Source of the DNA: UBA2199 sp964628035
GTDB lineage: Bacteria > Acidobacteriota > Aminicenantia > UBA2199
NCBI GenBank assembly: GCA_964628035.1
Contig: CAZVPI010000001.1
Coordinates: forward strand, 248,001-312,000
Direction: 5' to 3'
Length of the DNA: 64,000 nucleotides
Positions 33,062 to 40,583 of the stretch are shown in pieces. The translations under genes were made by a program, and so were the position numbers. Within the stretch, counting starts at the first letter, position 1; each line of letters starts with the position of its first letter. The notes below the pieces were generated by a model. It did not search any database. It saw only the letters and a program-made list of their open reading frames with translations, and was not told where the DNA came from.

Positions 33062-34460
33062 GCGTTTCCGCCGGCGCCGCGCCGGCTGCCTGGCCGCGGG
33101 CCTGCTGCTGCTGCTGTCTTCGGGCCGCGCCTCGGCCGCCGAACCCAGGCTGTTCTCCTTCGCCACCTCCAAGGGGCTGGCTGTCAAGATCCTGCAGGAC
33201 AACGACCTGCCCTTCATCCACGCCCAGCTTCTGGTCTACCTCAACGGCTCGCCGCAGACCCATCTTTCCCAGGCCATCGTGCAATTGGCGCTGATCAACA
33301 TGTTCGAGCGCTCGCTGAATTCGCCGCCCTCCAACCTGATGGAGATGCTGCACCGCCAGGGCGGAGATTTTCTCGTCGAGCAGAACCCCGAGTTCGTCAA
33401 GATCAGCCTGAATTTCCTCCCCGATCGCCTCTCGTCGTTTTCCAGGCTGCTGAAGGAAATTTTCACGTATCAATCCTTTCATCTCAGCAAGTTCAACGCC
33501 AGCAAGGAACGGTTCTGGCCGCTGTTCATGAAGGGGCGCGACTGGAAAAAGGAGATCGCCCTGGCCCTGTGCTACCAGCAGCTGATGGGAAATTTCTATT
33601 TTTCCAACCGCTTCCTTCCGCGCGAGGTGATCGACGGCGTCAACATGGCGCAGGTGCGCTCCTTCCTGCTGCGCACCTTCCGCCCTGACAACGCCCTGCT
33701 GGTGCTGAAAGGGAAAGTCAACCCCTATTTCGTGCTGGGCATGATCGAGAAGGACCTGCCTCAGCCCGAGAAGCGCGGCTTGAAGCCCAAGCCCGCGGCG
33801 CCGCCCCTCAACTCCGCCCGCCGGATCTTCATCCTGAACGTCGAGCAACCCGAGCCGCCGATGGTGTTCTGGTTCGACGCGGCCCCTCCGGCCGCCGATC
33901 CCGCCTTCCTCCCCTATGCCGTCGGCAATTTCTTCCTCTTCGGGTTCCCCGCCGGCCGCATCTATCACTCGGAGCGGAACCGGCTCCTCACCGAGGGCTA
34001 CAAGGTCGACACCGAGACCATTCACCTGAAGCACTTCACGCTTTTCTGCAACTACCTGCGCCTGAACTATGCCGACCTGGAAAATTTCCTGCTGCTGGTG
34101 GAGCAGGAGCGGAAGCGTTTCGCCGCCAGGCCCATCGAGCGCAAGGAATACCTGGACGCACTGAACCATACCCTGGGCCAGGCCCAGGTGGCCACGAGCC
34201 GCTTCAACCACGACCTGCAGGCGGAAATCGACCGCTTCCACGACCCGGGCGAGACGGGGCAGGTCCCGCGCCCCGCGGCCGAGATGTTCCAGGAAGTGAG
34301 TTTCAACCGGGTGCTGCAGGCGCTGGACGAGCAGATGGGCTCGCGGCAGAGACCCGGGGCGCGGGAAAAGGGGATCGTGGTGATCGTGGGAAGCGCGAAC
34401 CAGGTCCTGAACAGCCTGAAATTCCTCAAGACGGAAGCGATCGAATTGTCGATCGAATGA
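33045..34460 (+). CDS. second secreted M16-like protein, also without zinc motif
   Basis: The 471-residue protein begins inside the end of the previous gene. It has a basic N-terminus and a hydrophobic signal (AAGLLLLLSSGRASA). The following text resembles M16 N- and C-domain repeats (LAVKILQDNDLPFIHAQLLV; LRTFRPDNALLVLKGKVNPY). Where the zinc motif should lie (SQAIVQLALINMFERS) no HxxEH or inverted variant is present. In bacterial M16 pairs one subunit normally supplies zinc ligands; here neither does. They may form a heterodimeric chaperone or assembly factor. The start was chosen at 33045 because a signal peptide follows; the frame upstream is non-coding. Confidence 0.75.
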   Translation: MSTAIERFRRRRAGCLAAGLLLLLSSGRASAAEPRLFSFATSKGLAVKILQDNDLPFIHAQLLVYLNGSPQTHLSQAIVQLALINMFERSLNSPPSNLMEMLHRQGGDFLVEQNPEFVKISLNFLPDRLSSFSRLLKEIFTYQSFHLSKFNASKERFWPLFMKGRDWKKEIALALCYQQLMGNFYFSNRFLPREVIDGVNMAQVRSFLLRTFRPDNALLVLKGKVNPYFVLGMIEKDLPQPEKRGLKPKPAAPPLNSARRIFILNVEQPEPPMVFWFDAAPPAADPAFLPYAVGNFFLFGFPAGRIYHSERNRLLTEGYKVDTETIHLKHFTLFCNYLRLNYADLENFLLLVEQERKRFAARPIERKEYLDALNHTLGQAQVATSRFNHDLQAEIDRFHDPGETGQVPRPAAEMFQEVSFNRVLQALDEQMGSRQRPGAREKGIVVIVGSANQVLNSLKFLKTEAIELSIE

Positions 34461-34464
34461 AACA

Positions 34465-34536
34465 AGGCGGCGACCGGATTTGAACCGATGAATAGCGCTT
34501 TTGCAGAGCGCTGCCTTACCACTTGGCTACGCCGCC
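34465..34536 (-). tRNA. tRNA-Cys (anticodon GCA)
   Basis: A 72-nt cloverleaf read leftward. The acceptor arm GGCGGCG pairs with CGCCGCC; the anticodon stem GCGCT/AGCGC encloses loop CTGCAAA, anticodon GCA; the T-loop contains TTCAAAT. The discriminator is U, as expected for cysteine. CCA is not encoded. Confidence 0.95.
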
Positions 34537-34558
34537 GGTAGGGGGAAGGAAAACCTGG

Positions 34559-34630
34559 AGCGGGAAACGGGATTTGAACCCGCGACATCCACCTTGGCAA
34601 GGTGGCGCTCTACCGCTGAGCTATTCCCGC
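34559..34630 (-). tRNA. tRNA-Gly (anticodon GCC)
   Basis: A 72-nt cloverleaf read leftward. The acceptor arm GCGGGAA pairs with TTCCCGC; the anticodon stem CCACC/GGTGG encloses a loop with anticodon GCC; the discriminator is U. It lies 22 nt before tRNA-Cys, and both probably share the promoter at 34670-34642. Confidence 0.95.
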
Positions 34631-34641
34631 TCTCGCGGCAA

Positions 34642-34670
34642 AGAATAATCGATAACCGCCTTTTTGTCAA
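34642..34670 (-). promoter_or_regulatory. promoter for the tRNA-Gly/tRNA-Cys pair
   Basis: TTGACA (34670-34665), 17 bp, TATTCT (34647-34642), ending 11 bp before the tRNA-Gly 5' end. The -35 overlaps the stop codon of the thioesterase gene. Confidence 0.7.
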
Positions 34671-35089
34671 GCCCCGCCGGCGGGTCTCTCGCCCCGCGGC
34701 AGCAGAGCCGCCAGGGCAGGCGGCAGGAACGGACGCCCCTTTTCGTCCACGGCCGTACCGATGACGCGTGCGGTCAGGATCAGTCGCCCGTCGCGGCAGC
34801 GGATCTCCTGGATAAAGGCGAAGCGCAGGGGCGAGAGGCGCTCCAGGTCCAGACCGACCCGGAACTCGTCCCCCCCGCGCAGGGAAGCCTTGTAGTCGAT
34901 CTCCGCGCGAACGACGACCAGGAAGACCTTCTCGCGCGCCAGGCGGATGAAATCGATCCCCTGCGCCAGCAGGAACTCGTGGCGGCAGTGCTCCAGGTAG
35001 TTCAGGTACACGGCGTGGTTCACCACCCCCTGGGCGTCGAGCTCGTAGTCGCGGACCTTCAGGTCGAGCGTGAAGCGACAGTCCCGCAT
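34667..35089 (-). CDS. YbgC/FadM-type acyl-CoA thioesterase (hot-dog fold)
   Basis: The 140-residue protein has the 4-hydroxybenzoyl-CoA-thioesterase-family motif VRDYELDAQGVVNHAVYLNY, where the aspartate of the D-x-x-G-V-V-N-H pattern is the probable catalytic residue. It would hydrolyse an acyl-CoA. It overlaps the DUF6498-like gene by 31 bp in a leftward run (flavodoxin, membrane protein, thioesterase). Confidence 0.88.
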   Translation of the reverse strand: MRDCRFTLDLKVRDYELDAQGVVNHAVYLNYLEHCRHEFLLAQGIDFIRLAREKVFLVVVRAEIDYKASLRGGDEFRVGLDLERLSPLRFAFIQEIRCRDGRLILTARVIGTAVDEKGRPFLPPALAALLPRGERPAGGA

Positions 35090-35778
35090 GGGCCGCCTCC
35101 GGAACGGGCCGAGAATTTCCTCCTCTCCAGCCAGTGAGAGCCGAGGTCGATCAGCGTCTTGAGCCCGACCAGCAGCAGCAGGGCGGGCAGTGGCGAGCCG
35201 GCGGCCGCGGCCAGGGCGCCCCCGGCCAAGATGACCAGGTGCATGACGACGACCCGGGCGTAGGGCTGCCAGAACAGCGTGACGAAGGAGACCCGCAGGT
35301 ATTCGCCGCGGCCGATGAAGTTGCGCCGGTAGGAGATGCCGTGGCTGAGCGAAAGAAAGAGCAGCGCCAGCGCAAGCTCGCGCAGCGAACCCTGCTGCCC
35401 GGAAACGAACATGACCTGGACGAAGAGGCCATGTGCCAGGGTGAAGCCGCCGTAATGCAGCGCGAAAAAAAGGATCATGGCCCGGCGCGACTCCTGGGTC
35501 ACCGGCCTGCCGTTGAGCGTCGTTTTCGAACCGTCCAGCGAGCCCTGGGCCCGCGCCATCTTCAGGAGGTTGAACGCCCCGACCACCAGGTTCTCGGCCC
35601 AGTAGAAGACCATGATCGGCGCCACGTTCCAGCCAAGTGCCAGCACGCCGTACACCGGGACCAGGTTGGCCGCGACCAGGGCCAGCGCCGACGAGCGGAG
35701 CGCGCGCAGGCAGGAAAAGGCGCCAGGCCTATCCCCGGTTCCGGGGTCGGCAGCCGGGCCCGGCTCGGAAGCGGCCAT
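35059..35778 (-). CDS. DUF6498-like polytopic membrane protein
   Basis: The 239-residue protein has about six hydrophobic segments. It includes WNVAPIMVFYWAENLVVGAF and FALHYGGFTLAHGLFV, a pattern seen in DUF6498 membrane proteins. No function is known. I chose the ATG at 35778, which starts 1 bp after the flavodoxin stop; the frame upstream is not coding. It overlaps the thioesterase start. Confidence 0.72.
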   Translation of the reverse strand: MAASEPGPAADPGTGDRPGAFSCLRALRSSALALVAANLVPVYGVLALGWNVAPIMVFYWAENLVVGAFNLLKMARAQGSLDGSKTTLNGRPVTQESRRAMILFFALHYGGFTLAHGLFVQVMFVSGQQGSLRELALALLFLSLSHGISYRRNFIGRGEYLRVSFVTLFWQPYARVVVMHLVILAGGALAAAAGSPLPALLLLVGLKTLIDLGSHWLERRKFSARSGGGPCGTVASRST

Positions 35779-35779
35779 G

Positions 35780-36304
35780 TCAGGCGGACGGGTTGCCGGT
35801 GGCGTGGATGTGCTCGGCGGCATACAGCATGGTCTCGGCGAATTCCCGGGCGTCGTGCAGATCGGTGGCGTCGGGGTGGCCGTTGGCGCTCTGCGCCTCG
35901 CGGGCCCAGGCTTGATGCTGGGGCGAATCCATCCATTCATCGATCAGCTGCGGCTTGACCTGGCCGCGGCAGCCGAAGGTGCCGATGACGGTCTGCCCGG
36001 TCAGCAGGCTGATGGCGGCGAAAAAGGCGCTCAGGGCCTTTTCGCCTCCGCGCAGCGATCCGTGGCTGGCGAACAGGGCGATGCGCTTGCCCTGGGGGAT
36101 GCGTTTCAGGAAATGGACCATGCTGGCCGGGATGGAATGGTGGTGCACCGGGAAGCCGCAGAAGAGGAGGTCATAGGCTTCCAGGTCGCCGGCCTGGTCG
36201 ATGGGCAGCAATTGCTTGCGCGCATGGCGCAGCCCGGCGAAGATCGCCTCGGCCACCTTGCGCGTGTTCCCTGTCTCGGAGTGATAGGCGACCAGGATGT
36301 TCAT
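35780..36304 (-). CDS. flavodoxin-family protein
   Basis: The 174-residue protein has the FMN phosphate-binding loop YHSETGNTRKVAEAI at residues 6-20 and a flavodoxin-fold core (YDLLFCGFPVHHHSIPASM, ALFASHGSLRGGEKALSAF). It resembles flavodoxin-like NAD(P)H oxidoreductases or multimeric flavodoxins more than short electron-carrier flavodoxins. GGAGGAGAC precedes the ATG at 36304. A role as electron donor for an anaerobic enzyme is possible; no partner is evident nearby. Confidence 0.88.
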   Translation of the reverse strand: MNILVAYHSETGNTRKVAEAIFAGLRHARKQLLPIDQAGDLEAYDLLFCGFPVHHHSIPASMVHFLKRIPQGKRIALFASHGSLRGGEKALSAFFAAISLLTGQTVIGTFGCRGQVKPQLIDEWMDSPQHQAWAREAQSANGHPDATDLHDAREFAETMLYAAEHIHATGNPSA

Positions 36305-36361
36305 GTCTCCTCCTTGCCAGGGGCACATTGTAGCGGAAGGCCCTTTTGAAGTCCAGGCCGC

Positions 36362-37270
36362 CTACCTCTTCCTCCCGAGGGCCAGGTGGATGCCGGCCAA
36401 GACCGTGGCCGCGGCCGCCACCTTGATGACCGAGGGGACTTCTCCCAGGAAGGCGAGGGCCAGGACGGCGGCCCCGATCGGCTCGCCCAGGGTGGCGATG
36501 GCCACATAAGAGGCGGGCAGGTGGGCCAGGGCCCAGTTGAAGGAGGAGTGGCCCAGGAGCTGGGGCAGAAGGGCCAGGAGCAGGAACCAGCCGTAGGTGG
36601 CGGGCTGGAAGCCGGACAGGGGCAGGCCGAGGAAAATTGCTGCGGCCAGCAGGAGCAGGGCCGCGCTCCCATAGACCACGGTCACGTAGGGGACAAGGGA
36701 CAGGGTCGGGCGCATGCGGCGGCCGATCAGCCAGTATCCGCTGACCGCCAGCGCGCCGGCCAAGGCCAGGGCGTTGCCCAGGAGGGGGCGGGAGGAAATC
36801 GCCGTGCGCGACTCGGCGATGCTGATCAGGACGCTGCCGGCCAGGGCCAGCCCTAAGCCCGACAGCAGCCTGGGGGTCATCGGTTCGCGCCAGGCCGCCC
36901 AGGCGAACAGGGCCACCCACAGGGGAGACGTGGAAACCAGGGCCACCGAACTGGCGACCGATGTGTATTCCAGCGAGGTGATCCAGGTTGCGAAGTGGAT
37001 GGCCAGGAAGAGGCCGGAAGCCGCCAGCCGGCCCCAGCCAGCCATGGACAGCCTCCGCAATTCGCCACGATGCTGAAGCCAGGCCAGGGGAAGCAGGGCC
37101 AGGGTCGCCAATCCCAGCCGGTAGGCGGAGATGGCCAGCGATGGCGCGTCGGCCTGGGCGAAGCGGACGAAGATCGATCCTGACGAAACGGCGGCGATGC
37201 CGATCGCCAGCGCCAGCCGCGGGGCCATTTTTGTGCGGTCGGCAAGCGGAGCGGGTCCGGCGGCGCTCAT
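36362..37270 (-). CDS. EamA-family (DMT) transporter
   Basis: The 302-residue protein has ten predicted helices arranged as two EamA repeats. Family features are SSGSIFVRFAQADAPSLAIS AND the repeat ends YTSVASSVALVSTSPLWVAL and LPASYVAIATLGEPIGAAVL. It probably exports a small metabolite. The start ATG overlaps the upstream small-membrane-protein stop as ATGA. Substrate unknown. Confidence 0.9.
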   Translation of the reverse strand: MSAAGPAPLADRTKMAPRLALAIGIAAVSSGSIFVRFAQADAPSLAISAYRLGLATLALLPLAWLQHRGELRRLSMAGWGRLAASGLFLAIHFATWITSLEYTSVASSVALVSTSPLWVALFAWAAWREPMTPRLLSGLGLALAGSVLISIAESRTAISSRPLLGNALALAGALAVSGYWLIGRRMRPTLSLVPYVTVVYGSAALLLLAAAIFLGLPLSGFQPATYGWFLLLALLPQLLGHSSFNWALAHLPASYVAIATLGEPIGAAVLALAFLGEVPSVIKVAAAATVLAGIHLALGRKR

Positions 37271-37515
37271 GCGTCCGATTGCAGGATCAGCCGCCCGAAG
37301 GCCTTCAGCATGGGGATGTTGGCCAGGGCCGCCACCAGGAGCAGAAGGCCGAGGAGCAGCCAAAACCAGCCGAGCCGGGCCGCTCCCGGACCCTCGTGTT
37401 CCCCGTATTGGGTCCTGGTGCGGCGCTTGACGATGGTCCGCCAGCCGCTGAAAGCCAGCACGGATCCCAGGGCCAGCAGCAGGGCGTTCAGAAGCTTCGT
37501 TTCTCCGGGATTCAC
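37267..37515 (-). CDS. small two-helix membrane protein
   Basis: About 82 residues with two transmembrane helices (LLNALLLALGSVLAFSGW and WFWLLLGLLLLVAALANI) separated by a charged loop. I do not recognise a family. The start is uncertain: a GTG at 37515 directly precedes the first helix, while a TTG at 37575 would add an atypical N-terminus. The stop overlaps the transporter start by 4 bp, supporting that the frame is real. Confidence 0.5.
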   Translation of the reverse strand: MNPGETKLLNALLLALGSVLAFSGWRTIVKRRTRTQYGEHEGPGAARLGWFWLLLGLLLLVAALANIPMLKAFGRLILQSDA

Positions 37516-37602
37516 AGGCAATGCGCGGCCATTGTAGGAGCGCGGCGGCGAATTGTCAATTCGGGACTTCTGCAAGCGCCGGCCGGAGAAGCGCTGCGGA
37601 GG

Positions 37603-38106
37603 TCAGATTCTGCGGCTGTCGTAGGCCCAGTTGAGCAGGGCCTGGCGCTGGCGGCGACGGCAGGAGAGGTCGCCCGGCCGGCAGTGCTTCCTGACCTGGG
37701 CCGCGTGACGGCGGATGGCCCGCCAGCGCGCGATCTGGCGATCGTCGTCGTCATGGCGCCGACCCATATAATAGCGGCAATACCACTGGAACCAGCCGCG
37801 GGGGTCGTCGGCATGGATCCAGCCCTTGGCCCGCCATAGCGCAAGGGGCTGCGAGGCATTGACGCCGAAAAAGTTTTTCGCCGGGTCGTGGAAGCCCGGA
37901 GACAGTTTGGCCCTGGCGAACCAGGAGCGGGGGAACTCGCGCCTGCAGTCGGTCAGGTAGCAGCCGCCGAAGACGCCCAGCGCGAGCATCTGCCTGGGCG
38001 TCAGCTCGGGGGTGAAGCCGGGGTGGAAGTTCCGGCCGGCCGGCTCGGTCAGTTCATAGACGTATCCCTGCTGCATCTTGTCGCGCACCACGATCCGCCG
38101 TTTCAT
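37603..38106 (-). CDS. conserved protein of unknown function rich in Trp/Tyr/Arg
   Basis: The 167-residue protein contains strongly conserved-looking blocks: RRIVVRDKMQQGYVYELTEP, ALGVFGGCYLTDCRREFP, GWIHADDPRGWFQWYCRYYM and RRRQRQALLNWAYDSRR. I recall this block pattern from an uncharacterised family found in bacteria and in some plants and fungi. It has no signal peptide. The abundance of Cys, Trp, Arg and Asp suggests an enzyme or nucleic-acid-binding protein, but no catalytic motif is known to me. Its start overlaps the preceding stop as ATGA. Confidence 0.82.
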   Translation of the reverse strand: MKRRIVVRDKMQQGYVYELTEPAGRNFHPGFTPELTPRQMLALGVFGGCYLTDCRREFPRSWFARAKLSPGFHDPAKNFFGVNASQPLALWRAKGWIHADDPRGWFQWYCRYYMGRRHDDDDRQIARWRAIRRHAAQVRKHCRPGDLSCRRRQRQALLNWAYDSRRI

Positions 38107-38272
38107 GTTGCTTCCCTGGCCCCATTATCGCAGGAAACGGGGGAAAAAGCAGCCCGCCGGCTTCGACCCAGCGCAGCGTGCCCAGGGACAGCACGTGCAG
38201 GGTGACGCCGACGCCGATGCCCGCCAGCAGCGCCCGCTTCCCCTTGTGCGCTCCCTGGAAGGGAGCGCTCAC
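38054..38272 (-). other. alternative coding frame at the esterase 3' end (possible frameshift or small membrane gene)
   Basis: From about 38276 leftward, the frame offset by +1 from the esterase has much higher third-position GC and encodes a plausible membrane helix (RALLAGIGVGVTLHVLSLGT). The esterase frame over the same stretch becomes Arg/Ala-rich filler. The switch occurs at a five-A run next to a perfect 9-bp inverted repeat (38246-38266). Either the esterase has a frameshift here (real or a sequence error) or a separate 72-codon gene starts at GTG 38272. Confidence 0.45.
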
Positions 38273-39083
38273 TTTTTCCGGCCGCGCCGAGCTCCAGGCT
38301 GCTGGCTGGATTGTGCCCCTCTCCGGGCAGGATGGTCAGCCGCCGGCGCAGCGTTCCGGGCAGGACAACATCGATGCTCCGGAAGAACGGGAGCGTGTAT
38401 TCTTTCACCAGCGGGGCGTCCTTTTCGCCCTGGACGATGTAGAGGCTGTGGATTTCAGACATGGTGCCGCAATGGCGTCGAAACGCGGCGTTCAGACCCT
38501 CGGGCCAGACGCCGATCGCCGGGCTGACGGCGATGCAGTCGGTAAAAACCCGGCGGCCTCTGGCCAAGACGTCGAGGACAAAGAGACCCCCGTAGGATTC
38601 TCCGTAGAGGATCCGCCTGGACCCGATCCGCCAGCGCGCCTGCACGAACGGCACGACCTCCGTCTCAATGAACTCCCCGAATGCCCCGGAGCCGCCGCCG
38701 CCGGCATCGATGTCGGGGCGGCGGACGGGTGTCAGGTCGCGCACCCGGTCGCGGTTGCCGATGCCCACCATGATCAGCCTCGGCAGACCTTCTGCCTCAA
38801 GCCGGGACAGCACCTCCCGGGAGCGCGAATACAGGGTCCGGTCGCGGGAAAACTGCTTCTGGTCACCGCCGTCGAGCAGTACGAGCAAAGGATAGGATTC
38901 CTCCCCAGTTTCGTATCCGGGCGGGAGATGGACCAATAGGAAGCGCTTTTCTCCCAGCACCTTGGAGCGGACATATACGCGCTCGGGGTGACTGGGATTC
39001 AGCCACATCCAGGTCCAGATGACCGCACCGGCAATGGCGAGCAGGGAGACAGCCCGCCAGTTGATCCGCCGTGGAATCTTCAT
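38103..39083 (-). CDS. membrane-anchored alpha/beta-hydrolase esterase (Fes/IroE-like, esterase D family)
   Basis: The protein has an N-terminal signal anchor (VSLLAIAGAVIWTWMWL) and a PF00756-type esterase domain: FLLVHLPPGYETGEESYPLL, LVLLDGGDQ, the nucleophile elbow YGESYGGLFVL near residue 160 and the catalytic histidine in GEGHNPAS. Such enzymes hydrolyse siderophore, trehalose-mycolate or carbohydrate esters; the substrate here is unknown. The last 60 residues look wrong for the family and for coding (see the alternative frame at 38054-38272), so the true C-terminus may differ. Start chosen at 39083. Confidence 0.78.
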   Translation of the reverse strand: MKIPRRINWRAVSLLAIAGAVIWTWMWLNPSHPERVYVRSKVLGEKRFLLVHLPPGYETGEESYPLLVLLDGGDQKQFSRDRTLYSRSREVLSRLEAEGLPRLIMVGIGNRDRVRDLTPVRRPDIDAGGGGSGAFGEFIETEVVPFVQARWRIGSRRILYGESYGGLFVLDVLARGRRVFTDCIAVSPAIGVWPEGLNAAFRRHCGTMSEIHSLYIVQGEKDAPLVKEYTLPFFRSIDVVLPGTLRRRLTILPGEGHNPASSLELGAAGKSERSLPGSAQGEAGAAGGHRRRRHPARAVPGHAALGRSRRAAFSPVSCDNGAREAT

Positions 39084-39102
39084 TGGCCGCCGGGCAGGCG
39101 GA

Positions 39103-39384
39103 TCAGCCGAAGATGAGGCGGCTCGCCAGCGCCGCCAGGGCCAGGACCAGGGCGGCGTTGAACGCATAAACGCAATGGTAGTAAAGTTCACCCGGCCTGC
39201 CGTTCTCCTCCAAGGTGATCTTCCGGTAGCGGCTGATGTTGCGGAAGATATAGATCCGGAACAGGACGAAGGGGGTCTTGACCCCCCGCTTGTCCAGGAA
39301 CTTCGCCATCAGCACCGCGGCGACCGTCCCCCAGACTGCGGCGCAGATGGCAATGATGGCGAGAACATAAAACATGTTCATCAT
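39103..39384 (-). CDS. small two-helix membrane protein
   Basis: About 93 residues with hydrophobic segments at residues 3-25 and 72-90, and a basic region between (LFRIYIFRNISRYRKIT). I do not recognise it. Three closely spaced methionines make the exact start uncertain (39384, 39381 or 39375). It lies between def and the esterase gene, all leftward. Confidence 0.6.
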   Translation of the reverse strand: MMNMFYVLAIIAICAAVWGTVAAVLMAKFLDKRGVKTPFVLFRIYIFRNISRYRKITLEENGRPGELYYHCVYAFNAALVLALAALASRLIFG

Positions 39385-39436
39385 TGTGCAGGTCCCTTGG
39401 AAGTCCAATTGCCGGGATGGGCCCACTGCTATTGTA

Positions 39437-39952
39437 TCAGTATTTCGGATGTTTTTTCCACTCGCCGCGCAGGGCGAACGAGCGGCCGTCGATCGCCCGC
39501 TCGACGGCCAGGATACCGTCGAGGTGGTCGATCTCGTGCTGCAATAATTCAGAGAGATCGTCCTTGGCCATGATCCGGCGCTTCTCTCCTGTCCCGGCCA
39601 TGTACTCGACCTCGACCGTTTTCGCCCGCTCGACCCGCACCAGCAGGTTGGGGAAGCTGAAGCAGTCGTCCCAAATCCTGAACTTTTGCCTGCTTTTCTT
39701 CACGATCCGGGGGTTGATGAACGCGCCGTCGATCCCTTCCTCGGGGAAAAGGACGTAGATGATCCTTTTCAATATCCCGATCTGCGGGGCGGCAATCCCG
39801 CGGCCGAAGCCGTTCCGCTTGCGGAAATCGGTTAGCGTGTCGCGCAAATCCCGGACGGTCCGCCTGGCTGCAGGGATTGCGGCCTCCCTGACCGGAGCGG
39901 CCGGCTTCCACAAGAGGGGATTGCCGAGCAGAAGGATCGTTTTTGCCGCCAT
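39437..39952 (-). CDS. def: peptide deformylase
   Basis: The 171-residue protein removes the formyl group from nascent chains. Motif 1 is FGRGIAAPQIG, motif 3 is QHEIDHLDG with both metal-binding histidines, and motif 2 is DDCFSFP in place of the usual EGCLS, keeping the cysteine ligand. The altered motif 2 places it among the divergent deformylases. The ATG at 39952 gives the usual N-terminus. It lies 13 bp after a Cys-rich secreted protein and is not beside fmt, its usual partner. Confidence 0.9.
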   Translation of the reverse strand: MAAKTILLLGNPLLWKPAAPVREAAIPAARRTVRDLRDTLTDFRKRNGFGRGIAAPQIGILKRIIYVLFPEEGIDGAFINPRIVKKSRQKFRIWDDCFSFPNLLVRVERAKTVEVEYMAGTGEKRRIMAKDDLSELLQHEIDHLDGILAVERAIDGRSFALRGEWKKHPKY

Positions 39953-39965
39953 GAACGCTTCCCGG

Positions 39966-40514
39966 TCAGGCGAGGTCGATCTCGACCAGGCAGCGGGAAT
40001 CACCGCGCTTGATCGAGCTTTTGAGATCAACCTTCACGTCCCTGCCGGTGATCTCGCCGTAGACCGCCTTGGTCCAGCCGACGGTGCAGAGGCAGTACTC
40101 GCCGGGAAGCGTTCCCTCGATGTCGCCGACGAGGGTACAAAGGCATTTGTCATAGATCATGATGACCTTGTCGCCGTCGCGGCGGATGTTGTTCTCCCCG
40201 AGGTGCGGGCGCATGGCCGCGATGAATTTTTCGACGTCGCCCTGGAACGATTTGGCCCAGGCCAGCAGTCCGTGGTTCGCGGCGCAGGAGCGGCCGTTCT
40301 CCTCGATCAGCTTGACCATTTCCGCCTCGGGCATTTGCTTTTTCATGTTGCCCAGCCAGGAGGTCACCCAGCCGTGGATGAACCTGTTCTTGCCGGCCAG
40401 CTTCTTTTCGCAGCCGGGAGCGGGCGTTTCCTGTGCCTTGCCTGTGTTGCCTCCCAGCATGGTTCCCGCCGCCGCCATTCCCAGCGCGCCTTTCAAAAAA
40501 CTTTTCCTTTTCAT
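39966..40514 (-). CDS. exported Cys-containing protein (DUF6144-like)
   Basis: The 182-residue protein begins with a Tat- or Sec-like signal (MKRKSFLKGALGMAAAGTML; KRK instead of RR). The mature part has several cysteines, including YDKCLCTL and GEYCLCTVGWTKAV, a paired pattern resembling DUF6144 and the L-2-amino-thiazoline-carboxylate-hydrolase-like group. It may bind a metal or haem; nothing in the sequence proves it. A promoter TTGTCC-N17-TATAAT lies at 40565-40542. Confidence 0.6.
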   Translation of the reverse strand: MKRKSFLKGALGMAAAGTMLGGNTGKAQETPAPGCEKKLAGKNRFIHGWVTSWLGNMKKQMPEAEMVKLIEENGRSCAANHGLLAWAKSFQGDVEKFIAAMRPHLGENNIRRDGDKVIMIYDKCLCTLVGDIEGTLPGEYCLCTVGWTKAVYGEITGRDVKVDLKSSIKRGDSRCLVEIDLA

Positions 40515-40536
40515 GACGGCTCCTCTGGGGCGTATC

Positions 40537-40565
40537 ATTATACCCTTCTGCCGGATGGTGGACAA
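40537..40565 (-). promoter_or_regulatory. sigma-70 promoter for the DUF6144-like/def unit
   Basis: TTGTCC (40565-40560), 17 bp, TATAAT (40542-40537), about 22 bp before the ATG at 40514. Confidence 0.7.
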
Positions 40566-40583
40566 GACCGGGCCTTGCCCCCG

